A stretch of DNA of 64,000 bases from Echeneis naucrates (Eukaryota > Chordata > Actinopteri > Carangiformes > Echeneidae). Below the pieces are notes generated by a model. That model worked only from the letters and a program-made list of their open reading frames with translations. It was not told the DNA's origin and did no database searches. The translations under genes and the position numbers were made by a program. The DNA is taken from assembly GCF_900963305.1 (NCBI RefSeq), contig NC_042532.1, positions 13,933,207-13,997,206 of the forward strand. The letters run 5' to 3'. Positions 8,488 through 20,500 of this stretch are shown here, piece by piece. Every line of letters starts with the position of its first letter. Positions within the stretch are counted from its first letter, which is position 1.

Positions 8488-11400
8488 CTTCTCAGCTCAA
8501 CTTGTGGGGGTGTCAGCTTTATGTCTGTTAGCAGTCATGAGTCCAAATTGTGTGACTATAAGAATGGGTATCCTTTAAAGGTGCGTTTGTGAACTGTATG
8601 GAATCCTACAGTTCGACAACATCGTGGGAGCTCAAGTTTATTTCGTCTGCTTTTTAAAATGCGTGACACTACTTGTTCTGCCTTCATGCCTTCATGACAT
8701 AAAAGCTGGAGAGAACATGTGCTCCTCCATGTGAGCTTTGGTCCCTCCAGTCTCTCTCTTCCATCCATCCATGTCCTATGCTTCACTTAATGCTGAATAA
8801 CCTGCGTCAGCAGGACCTGGGGACCATAAAGCCCATCTGAATACCCATCCTCTCACCTTCCTCTGTCCTTGAGCGTTTAATAGACATCTTTTTTTTTTTT
8901 TTTTAAGGTGTATTCAAATGCAAGCAGGGATTCCTGGAGATCAATAGATTTGGACCGTGCGGCCCAGTCTACCTGGGATGTTGGCAGCATTTCGAAAGCG
9001 GCACGTGAGACTGAGACTGCTCCCTCTCAGGCGTGATGAATGAATGCGGCAGATCACGCCAGTGATCTGATTGCATACACACGTGTAATAGAAACATGAT
9101 CCTTAATAGGAAAAAGGGAGAGTGACACTGGGCTGGAAAAGAGATTCAGGATGCATTTTTGTCAACTGGTCATTTCAGAACCTCCACGTAAATCACAATA
9201 AAGCATGGTCTTGAATCTGATACATTCTGGCTGATCCCAGCTCTGGCAGCTGTGACTGGCGCTGGGTGTTGGCAGGCGATTTGTGGGGGAATACTCAGGG
9301 TAATGTACACATGCACGTGCTGCATAGAGAAACTGCACCAAATACACACATGCGCTATAAAAGGAAACAGATGGACAAGAATAGCAATCTAGGGTTGTGT
9401 GGTAACAATATTATATAAGCAATTTATAGTTTATTTAGACTTTAGCTATTTTTCTCCAAATATAAGCTGCACCAGCTGTAAAAATATCCTGACGGTAAAA
9501 TTTTCATTCTAATTTAACTGTCCGACTGAAATTATTTCCGGGTGCTCTTTTGTCCATTTAAATTATTCATTAAAATCATCCTGAAGTAATACAGCTTTTC
9601 TCAGTTTAATTTTCCTTTGTTTTTGTCCCTCCCCCATTTTGAGAGGTGCCCAGCTTGGTTCTGCAGTCACTGAGGAAGAGAGAAAGTTTGAATCTTTGTT
9701 TGAATTATTTGAATTTTTAGTGGAGCTTCAGGTTGCACCACAAACTCTTTCTGAGAAGATTTATTGAATTGTGGCCTCGGGCAAATTTTTATGTATCTGC
9801 AAGAATATTGGTTGTAATTTTAAGTGTGTTGAGTTTCTATTTAAGTTCCAATGAACAGGGAACAAGTTTGAGCAATATAGCAACAGCAGCAATTTTATAT
9901 GTCTATCAAATAAACCATCGATGTTGTCAACTCCATTTGTTTTAAAATTTGTTTAAAGTTCAAACCCCATACTTTGACCGTCTGACACTCCCTCCAAACT
10001 TCCCTCTTCATATTTTCCCTCCCTCCTCACAACAAGTGCTTCTTCTGTGAAAAAGCGACTTCAAATCTCAGGGGGAAATTTTATATTAGGGGAGAAAGTC
10101 GGGGAACTCTTAAAATCATGATTCAATCTCAGATGGCTTTAAGTTTATTGTATTAAATGACATCGCTGTCTTTTTTTTCTGAAGTTATTGTTACAAGATG
10201 GCTCTATCTTATATCATTTTAACAAAAACAGAACAACACATTTAAAGGAGCTATTTGCAGGTATTGCTACTGCTGCATGCCTGGCATTAGCTTCAATGGC
10301 TTGCTTCGAATAAATATTTGATATGAATTCAGCTTCCAAAAAGCCAGTCCTGCCTGGACCACTTCCTATGAAGCTACCAGCTCGATCACCTTTTTATTTG
10401 TTTGTTGTCCAGCTTATTAATGTTCCCTTTTGGGTTGTACAAGATAATGCTTTTTATATTTCCTCACATTCTAATTTGGCTTTTTTTTTTACACTCTTCT
10501 CAGTTGGTACATTTCGGAGGGTTTTCTTGTCTCAACCAGCCTCTTGGGCATTTGTGATTTTTGCTGTTACACTACGATAGCAGGGATGCTTCCTCAGATG
10601 TTAGCCCACCCGCTGCCTCAGTGAGTCACACAACACTGCAGGTCAAAGACCAACAATGTGGAACTCGAGATCCTAGTTATACTGGCTGTACCGAGATTCA
10701 GTCTGAGAAAAGCTGCGCTTTAGGGTGCAACATTGCCTTTTCCTGCTGGCTTTATGTGTGGCTAAAGAGTAGAGAATGAGTTAACCGGCACGGTTCTCTC
10801 TCTACTGGGCTATTTCTGATCCTCTTTAAAGAGAACTGAAAGTGAGCAGACATTCTTGCAGTTGTTTGCTTTTGTCTGCTTACAACAGGAGTGAACATGG
10901 CTCAAGCCCTCCGTCACTGGAAACAAAGAGAAGTGGTTTTTCCCTTTGAATGTTAACAGAGAAGTCAAGCAGGAGCTAGTTGCCTTGATAAGCAGATGAG
11001 CGTCCGTGCATGTGGGGGTCACCTTCTTGGATGAGACACATAAGTTTGTGATTGTGATTGTGAATTACGAAACTTGTGATTCTGCAGCATCCCTCAGGAA
11101 GCTAATGGGCAAAAGAGCTGTAAAGCTGCAAATTTGATGTCTGATCAGTTGGTTCCTCGTAGGTCAGAATAAGAAAAATGGTGGAAAGTTTGGCGTCATA
11201 AAATAGATGAAGACAGATGGGCAGAAAACAGATTTAACCAAAGTATCAAATGAGCGTTTTTGATTTGTTTGGGTTTTTTCTGTTGTCTATAAACTCCACT
11301 CTTGTTAAATAATCACATTGAATTTGCATGTGTAATTACGGTTTAAGCTGGCAACCCTCACCCCTGCTGTGTGGAGAGGAACACAATAATTTTAGAAAAC

Positions 11401-12924
11401 ACACAAAACAGTAAAAACAAAGCCAGGAAGCAAAGAGAAACGGAGAAGAATGAACAATTTGTACAGATTGTCAAGTGAGAGGCCATTTGGTAAACAGATG
11501 TGTGTGCAGTCAAAAGTGAGACATGAATTTCCTTTCCTGTTACTTTTTGTTGAAAATGCTTACTTTTTACGTGTCTATTAATAAATCCATGACTCAATAA
11601 TGAGAATGTTTCAAATCAGTCGCCCATATGAGGCTGGAATATGGCTGGAAACTATGGATACAGGCAAATGGAAAGACAAGCAGATTCTTGTCATTTTTTC
11701 ACCTTACTGTGATATTGCTTCCTTCCACCCTACGTGTGTGTCTGACAGTGTCTTCTTATCCCAAAAAAAAGCAACATTTGATTAAAGACAGACGGTTTCA
11801 TTAACGTCATCAGAAAATTGAATTTGTTAATGAATGGATTTGCCTGAGCTGTTCCAGTTCACTTTGTCTCCCACTTAAATGAGGGGCATGGCTGTGTAGA
11901 CAAATTAACAACATAAAATACAATCAATGCAGAAAAGAATTCTGAAAAAGACGGAGTAAGTGATTTATCCTGTGTGAGGGAGGCATTGAGATAAAGATAC
12001 AGCAAAATGGAAGCCTGTGACAAATACAGGGTGGAGCAGGTTGAGGTCACTTCCACCTTGAAGGAAAACACAAACACACAAACACGCACCAACAAAGACA
12101 CACCCACACACTTTCCATTACATCCGATTTATAGCCTTTCCTCCACTGACCTGGAACCCTTATTAATTTCTTTTGTGGTGCTGTCATCTGGGTTGTTTTA
12201 CTGGGCGCCATACACATGTTGAAGCACCTGACTGTGGCTTTGAGCTAAACATGCATGGATGGAGACGTTGGGTGCCAGCATCCTGCAAAACGCAAGAGGC
12301 AGTTACGTAATAATGAGTTCTGTCATTCAATTACCCAAAAGCTGCATCAAGCTGCAAATTTACAGCGATGGCTAAAATTTTGACAGGAGTGAAAAAGGAA
12401 ATGTGAGAAAAAATAAATTGATTGTATTTATTGTAACAACATAATTTTTTTGGATTTACTGCAAATGTTTTTACTCCTTTCTTAAGAATGTTTCATGCAA
12501 ACCTGTCTATATGATACTGCTACCTTCAAATCTGTCATATATCTCATTATTATTGATGGAAATAACTACAACCAGGGTTTTTTCAGAAAAAGATCCATTT
12601 CTTTGTGGATTATGAGCGACAGAAGTGGTTTTCTTATATTATGGCATGAAAATGATATTTAACAAAATATAACTGCTTAAATCTTTGGAGTTCAATACCG
12701 CTAACATTTTTTTATTATTATTCTAAAGGTGTTACATAATATTCACCACCAGTTAAGGTTTATCGCTTCATGTTTATTATCTGGAAAAAGGCACTCACTA
12801 CATTTAATGTGATCTGATCATAAAATAAACTGTACACAACAAGTAGATGCTAAGCTCATCACAGGTCATGGTCATGAGAAGGTTATTGATATTCATATCA
12901 GATGAACAGGTTACAAGCACAATC

Positions 12925-12962
12925 TGTGTGTGTGTGTGTGTGTGTGTGTGCGTGCGTGTGTG
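12925..12962. repeat. (GT)n microsatellite
   Basis: GT repeats with two CGTG interruptions near the right end. Confidence 0.93.
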
Positions 12963-13324
12963 TCTCACACCAGTGATACATTTATTTCTGTAAAAATATA
13001 GGCTGCAGTACCTACCTGTTTGTAAAACACAAATAAGGTTAAATGAACATGTGTGATACATTTCAGTCAGTGAATCTCTGTTAACTACAGCACGTGTTAC
13101 AGGAAAGAAATACTAAAAAAGAAAAATGATGTGTTTTGATCATATTTTACAGGTCAATGGAGAATGCAACTCAAAGGCTCGGCTGTTACAAAAGGGAATA
13201 AACGCAAATCTAAGCATGCTTGATCAGCTCAAAATTAACATCATCACATTCATTTGAAGTAGAAGAGATTGTGGGAATGTCGTGTCAAAAACAAAACCTA
13301 ACACAGCTGACAATCTTATATCCA

Positions 13325-13625
13325 TTCAGTCATTCATCTACTACTGCTTATCCGTTTGTGGGTTGTGTGTTGTGCTGGAACCAATCCCAGCTCACACTGG
13401 GTGAGGGCGGGGTCACCCTGGACAGGTCACCAGTCCATCACAGGGCCAACACACAGGGACAGACAGAGACCAACAACCACTCACACTCAGACCTACGGAC
13501 AATTTAGAGTCACCAATTAACCCAAAGATGATGTCTTTGGATGGTGGGAGGAAATCGGCGTACCTGGAGGTAACCCATGCAGGCACGGGGAGAACATGCA
13601 GACTCCGCACAGAAAGGCCCCAGCG
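13325..13625. repeat. Abundant teleost interspersed repeat (LINE-tail or SINE-like)
   Basis: The block contains several hallmarks of a repeat found in thousands of copies in fish genomes: CATCTACTACTGCTTATCCG, then CCCAGCTCACACTGGGTGAG, ACCCTGGACAGGTCACCAGT, CAATTTAGAGTCACCAATTA, a GGTGGGAGGAAATCGG-like stretch, and GAACATGCAGACTCCGCACA ending in GAAAGGCCCC. The copy is only moderately diverged. The exact class (L2-like LINE tail versus another family) is not certain from memory. Confidence 0.75.
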
Positions 13626-13666
13626 TTGTGTTGATTCACTTAGAAAAGCGGTGAAAGCAATGCATT

Positions 13667-14506
13667 TTATTTTATTCAAACAAAAAGAAACATTATTACA
13701 GATGTAACGCCAAGATTTCAAGTTAGTTCACATCGTTTATAACTGCTATGGCTGTGCTTTAAGAGCCATCACCATCATGCACAATCAAAATTGAATAGTT
13801 TCTTGTTTTTTGTGTTTTTCTAATGATCTCTCAGTATGTAGTAGTTTCTACTCTAACGCTACATCTCCATGATGACATACAAGGAATACTTATACATGTC
13901 AGTTAGGTAAATGCGCATGTTGTCTATCGATCGCAGCACAGCCTCCCACCCAACGTTTGTTAACCATTGAAGTCAGCAGGCTGCCGAGCTAAAAATAGTC
14001 CCACGCAGTTTGAAATGACAAAGTGGAGATCGATAATGTTCCTGAGGATGGATGACATGAATCTTGTTCTCCGTGTGTCCTGCCCACACTGTTTAAAAAA
14101 TAAGATTCAAAAACGAAGACGGATCTGTTGCCCCCAGATGTCCCATAAGAGCCAATATGGGGGCGAAAAGAAAACAGAGCTATAAAGACACCCCCCTGTA
14201 GAGATGGAAGTTCTTTAGTAGCCTGTTGTACAGCCACGTCCATAATGAGGTATTTTAACTACAGCCTCTTTTGTTTCATCAGTTTTATTCAGTTTTGGCA
14301 ACACATTTTCCTCCCACAACTATGGCAAGGTGACTAAGTTTCCTGGGAGCATTTCCAATCTCAGCATAGTAAACCGAAAGGCACATTTCTGGACATCTCA
14401 AAGGGCCTTGCACTCTTACTCTGACTCTGTCTGAGGTTCTCTCTCGCTCTGTCGGTCTCTGCACTCCTTTGGCTGTCTATGGCTGAAGTGCTCTTTCGTT
14501 TGGTAC
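13667..14506 (-). other. Probable KCNK10 3' UTR
   Basis: Downstream of the KCNK10 stop on the minus strand, overlapping AATAAA hexamers (TTTTATTTTATT on the plus strand, about 13666-13677) offer a poly-A signal about 835 bases after the stop. It sits just short of the interspersed repeat at 13325-13625. No other gene is seen in the stretch. Confidence 0.5.
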
Positions 14507-17500
14507 CTATTCATTTTCCGTCTCTTTGGTCTGTGCTGGTATGAACCCATTCAGCTTGCTGCGATCCATCACATACTGCGACAGGTTTGTCAGACTGATG
14601 TTTCCCTCTTTACTTTCTCCATTTTCTTCATGTGGCACTCCGTCTTCCTCTTCTTCCTCTTCCTCCGTCCTCTCCTCCCCCAACATTGCACCGCTGCCGT
14701 TTATGCCTAGGCTTGCCTGTCGAACATCTTCAGGAATGTTCCTCCGAAGCTCACGGTTCTTGGTACGCCTGGCTAACTTGGTGAGGGATCCGAATCTCAA
14801 GTTAAAGAGATTCTCTTCTGAAGACGATGCTGTCTGCTGCGTCTGCACACTCTCCTGATGGTCATATAGCTCGCAGGCCCCCCTCAGCCTCAGATTGTTC
14901 AGTTTAGTGTCGATACTTTCCTGGGATGAAGTCTTGAAACGGCCGGCATCCAGGCTGGCAAACATGGCCCGCTTTTCTGGAGACAGCATGTCAAGGGAGT
15001 GAGCACGCTGCTCCAGGCCGAGCTGGCGGCGCTCCATGCTGCGGATGGTGGCGGCCCGCTGGAGCTTGTCATGGATTTCAACACTCAAACGCCGCCGTGT
15101 TTCACGGAACTCTGCTCGTACGTTTGCCTTCCACTCAGCTGCGTGAGCTTTAAACTCTCCAACCTGGACAACAGAGCAATAGAGAAGTGGGGAGGAAAGG
15201 ATTAGGGACATTTGGTACAGTTCACAGAAGAAACTGCTCATTACAAGTCAGGAAAATGACTTTAACACAGAGGAACAATTATGGACAAGAATAGAATTTT
15301 GCCAACCTAATCCTTGATACAATTATGGACATTTCCAGATTTAAACAATGTGATGGCTTTTCAAATGTAAAAATAGGGTTCCTGTACAAATGGATTTATA
15401 AGAACTACATCTTCAACACCTAAAACAAAATTGCTACCCGTCACCGATGTTACTGACATGGTCAAAGTAGCAATTAATGTGCAAAGTAAGAGAGCAGACA
15501 GAAAGGACAAGAGAAGTAGCAGCTGAGTGACCTTTAATGTTCTGCCTCTGTAATGTAATACTAGGAGGCGTAATTGAATAAACCCCACCTCCTCTTTGGT
15601 CTTCTTCGACAGCACTCGAAGCCAGTCTGAAATCATGCTGAGAACGGCCGCAAAGTACGCCAAACCCACCAAGATCCAGAACCACACCAGCGGCTTGTAC
15701 CACTGCATGTAGTCGATTGTCCGGTTTCCACCTGTAGTTGAAGTAAAGATGCAGGTTTGGTTGAAAAATTGGCTCGAAATGTTACTGAAGTTCAGCAGAA
15801 TTTACATCACGGAACAAAAGTAGCTCTACCTGCCACGTAGTCTCCAATTCCTACTGTGGTGAGAGTGATCACTACAAAGTAGATGGCATCCAGTGTGGTC
15901 CAGCCCTCGATGTATTTGAAGATGACAGCTGGGATAGTGACAAACACAATGCAGCCAGCCAGGATGAACAGGATGGTGGATGTCACTCTGATCTTAGTCT
16001 GACTGATCTGCTTGTGTTTTTGCTGGAAAAAAAAGCACAAGCTGTTAGAGTTGAGCCAGAATTCATGTAAGAGTGTTCAGAAAGCACTGTGTGTCCAAGG
16101 AAACACAACTCAGATCTCTGAACAAAGTGGGCAGAGACGAATACAAAATAAACGAGCTAGTTTAAGTTTTTCAATAATACTTGACCTTGCTGAGCTTTTC
16201 CACTGTTGCAATGCCCACATTCCATACGATAAAATAAAGGCAATGAAACACACAAATTAAGAAAGACTATAACAATGAAATGCGATATTTGTAACTCACC
16301 CTGAATATCTTCTCAACTCTCAAGATACTTTTCACAAAGATGGTCCCCAGCTGGTCTCCAATCCCCGCCAACAGAAAGCCAAAGAGAGGAATGCCAAATA
16401 TGGCATAAAGAATGCAAAAGATTTTCCCGCCTTCCGTGCTTGGAGCTATGTTTCCATAACCTGTTGGAAGCAACGAGGGAAAAACGGGGGAAGAAACATG
16501 ATATTAAGGACACAAAACAATTGGTCGGACTATTAAGAGTAAGACGAGAAGCAGAAGAAGACAATCAAGACTCTTCTGCAACATAATCAACTGAAGTGCT
16601 TATGTAATACCTTGTAGTTCCTGGAGGTAAATAAGCTCCAAGAGAGACAATAATTAGGTTCCCCTCTGGGAAAATTGCATTAATTACAGCCCTACAGTGA
16701 CAGCAACACAGAGAAGGAGCCAGGAAGACAGGACACATATTGTACTGTTAATCACCTCATCCCACTTCAGCCGCAACTCTGTGACCACAATATTTGCATA
16801 ACCTGAACTTTCACTCATGTTGTTAAGTTCTGTAGTATTCTCACACTAAGAAAAGTTGTGTTGTTGATATTTCACATAGATTGGACATTTATTTGATCGA
16901 ATTTCCGTCTGCATATTTATATGTCTGTTCTTGTATCGTAATGTCTCATGTTTCATATTGATATCTGTCAGCCAGACAACAGTAACTTTATGTTGTTCCA
17001 AGAATCTCAAACAAGGTAGAACGAGTAGAAAGTTAAATGCCTCAGGCTTGATGTTCAAATTACACTTGCTGAATGGGACTTTACTGTGACTGGTTGCACT
17101 TGATCAAACGCAATCTAAAAAAAAAAAATTGAAGAAATAAGTAGAACAATCAGAAGCAGTTTTACATGTTGTGAAGCCATATTGTCTCTGTCGGCAGTGA
17201 TTGTAATGTAGATGGCCTGTTAAATTATATACTGCTTTGCCTCATTGGGTAGCAGCTCATATGGGCAAAAAGGATTTGTGAAAGTCACCTGAGGGCAAAA
17301 TTAGGAAGGAATCATTTACGCAATTTACATTTAGATTTGCAATGACAAAACATCTTTGTTAAACTGATCTGATCTAAAAAGCTTAAATATTTCGAAAAAT
17401 GAATTATTGGCTGTTAGTTTTGCATATAAAAGTGTAATATTTTGGTAAAACAGTAATGATGTAAAATAGCTTCTTTTTTTTACACGAGATCGTGAGATAT

Positions 17501-20500
17501 CATGTAAAATATATAAATGAAATTCTGCTTAAAAACTAAAAACACTTTGCATTCCATCTCATACACTTCACTTTGTTAAATTTCACTGAACTGGGATGCG
17601 AATCGTACTTTTAATCTGAGCAGTAGCAGATATAAGCTAATTTGCAGTATTTCACAGGTACCTATGGTTGTGATGACAGTTCCAGCAAAGAAGAAGGCGC
17701 TGCCCAGGTCCCACTGACTGGAGCTATTAGACGTGTCTGCAATAGGTCTCACTCCTGCACACACAGCATCTATGGCATGCTGGAAAGAGAATAATGCATA
17801 AATTACAGAGACAAACTGCAACCGGTATTTTAACCTGAGATATCCAGGTGAATGTAATCTTAACAGCAAAGCCACCTAATTTGCATTTTCCCCGTAAGAT
17901 TCTTAGAACTACATGATGCAGAGTTCTGATTGTCTACTAACACAACAAACACACAACATGTCATTTGTTGATTTAATTATAGAAAATCCTGATGGTGTGA
18001 AGTGAATGAGCACATTAGCCCACCTCTGGCCAATGTTTGTGTCTTTCTGTGAACATGTGTCCCTGATGGCTCTTTGTGTGTGCATATGTGACCTGTGCCG
18101 CTAAATAAATAACACTGAGCTGATGTCGCTACCTGATGAACACGACAAGAGAAGGAGTAGGAAAATGTGTTTCGAAGTCCCTGAAAGACGGGGGATGGGA
18201 CTGAAAGACAGATGGAGAGTTGAATCATTCCTATTTGATGTCATAATACTTTAATGACATAGGAAGCGGAGCTAAGTGGATTGAGTTAGAATTAATTCAA
18301 TCAGTGCGATATTATTGTACCTCACAGTGGAATTTTACCATAATAACGTGATCATATTGTGCTTCTGTTTCAAAAGCTTTCAGAGCAAATATTTTCATGA
18401 AATCTTTAGGTAAAAAAAAACAAAAAACAAAAAGCTGTGTACTGAACTTTGATTATGCTCTTTCCTTTGCATGTTTACTGGGCACATTGCTGATTTTTCT
18501 GGACCTCTTTGTAAGTTTATTTTGAAAAATGCTATATTCATTTATGATGTTATATTATTATTATTTTAATATTAATAGCGTATCCTTCATGAGCCTTTAA
18601 AATTTTAAATGATCAAGTAATTCATTTTTGAGAGAATACAAAACCTCAGGGAGGTCAGAAAAAATAAGCATAACATGGAATTGCACAATTCAACGTTACA
18701 GGGGGTCCCAGTCCTGAAATTCAGAACCGCTTTGCCAGAGCATCAATTTTGTATTTATTAAAAAAAAAACAAAAAAAACATTTTCTGCAATAATTTTTTT
18801 CATTAACTATAATAACACCAGTAACTATCAAAAGATCTGTTCAAATTATTCAGTGTCTGGCAGTGAGTTGTTTCTCTTTTTTGTGCAATTCCTATTTTGT
18901 TTTAAAACACACACCAAATAAAGAGACTCTGAGATGCAGCATGCCTTCATCCTTTTTCAGTTTCAACCATAAAAAAAAAAAAAAAAAAAAAAAAAAACAC
19001 GCAGCTTTCCTTTACTCCAGCTTGTTTAGTGTCTGGGAAACACTAAAATGTCACAATGTTCTGCATTTAATGCACCATTATTCTCATTAATCCCCTTCTG
19101 TGCTCCATTATGCAGCCATGAAATGCTGATCTGCAATCTTGTTTTCTGTCTAAACTCTCTGCTTAAAGTCATTTTACAAGAAATGCACTCGTTTTGTTAT
19201 CTGTGTAGAAATGTATAGTTTGAATTTTCTTCAGAAACGCAATAAGCTTCATTCTTACTGACATGAAAGTCATATTGTGAGGAATGTATTTTCATAAGAA
19301 ACAGCTTCACGGCATTTACAAACATTCCTCATAGGATATCATCTACACAGCAAACCCCCCAATCCCTCCATCCATGCAAGCTGTTAGTGAGATGCACGTC
19401 CATGTAATAAAATATGTATCAATTCTCCTGACATACATTTCAAACCAGACAGCGTGCAAGACCACTTCAACACACATCGCTCCATATGGCTACTCATAAT
19501 CTTTCCTGTGATTACCTCAGCTCCATCAGCACATCTCCTCTAACGAGAAGTATTTCTCCACCGAAATTTAGCCAATTAGAGTAATGCCATTTCATAGACA
19601 CATCATCTTTATTGGGGTAATATCAAAGCGGTAATTATATAATAAACCCCAAATAACCTAATTCTGAACTCAAGGGAGAGCTATAAATAGCCTCACAATG
19701 AATCTGAATATTTTATGAGGATATCTATTTTTGGCTCGTCCTTTTCACAGCCAAGCTCATGCTGCATTAAAGATGTGGAAAATCCTCCATTGGCACGTGC
19801 ACTTTTGAGGCACGAGGGTGATAACTTAGATATGTGGTGCAGGGTGTTAATTAGGGCGACAAATTGTGCTTCGATTTCACACATCCTGCTGTGTCTCTCG
19901 AGGAGATTCGGCACACCGATAATCGTACACGTATCTAGTCACCAGCTAGCTCTTCACTAATGTGTTTTCAGTTCTCTACTGCGGATTCATTAGAGAGCAC
20001 ATGGACACACTGCAGATCAGTGTAGTCCCTGACCACCTTGAATGCACAAGGAGCAGAGCAAGTGGAAATGCGCAAATCAACAACAAATTCGCACAAAACA
20101 GAGCTTAACATAAAACATAAAATCATGGTAAAATAACGTGAGTAAATGCTGTTATATTTCACTACTTTAAATCATCTAAAAGAACATTTTCGATGCATGA
20201 GGTCTATAAGAGCTGTACGTTGTTTTCTTTTGCAGCATTTTCATTAATTGTTGAAAAAGAAAATAATCGTTTCGATTTTGAAAAGCCTTTAATAGTTCTC
20301 ACAAACAACCATAAATCTATCAAATGAAACTGCCTAAACATCATATCATTTGTTGGTTTGGTTATGCGACATGATATACTCTTACTGGAGGTATCTCAGT
20401 ATGCACAAGTTTAAATGTAGGTAAGTGGATTGTCGGTAAATTAGGCTGTGCTGGTGTCATTAACAGCAAGGCTTCACTTCTAGTACCACAGTGTGACTCA

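Larger units (their letters stand above)
7211..13324. other. Intergenic DNA between GPR65 and KCNK10
   Basis: No protein exon is recognised. It begins with the probable GPR65 3' UTR (AATAAA motifs near 7220 and 7750). It contains two dinucleotide microsatellites and poly-A/T runs. A more balanced, unique-looking segment at about 8890-9080 could be a conserved regulatory element. Open frames of 60-95 codons here show no protein-like features. Confidence 0.5.
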
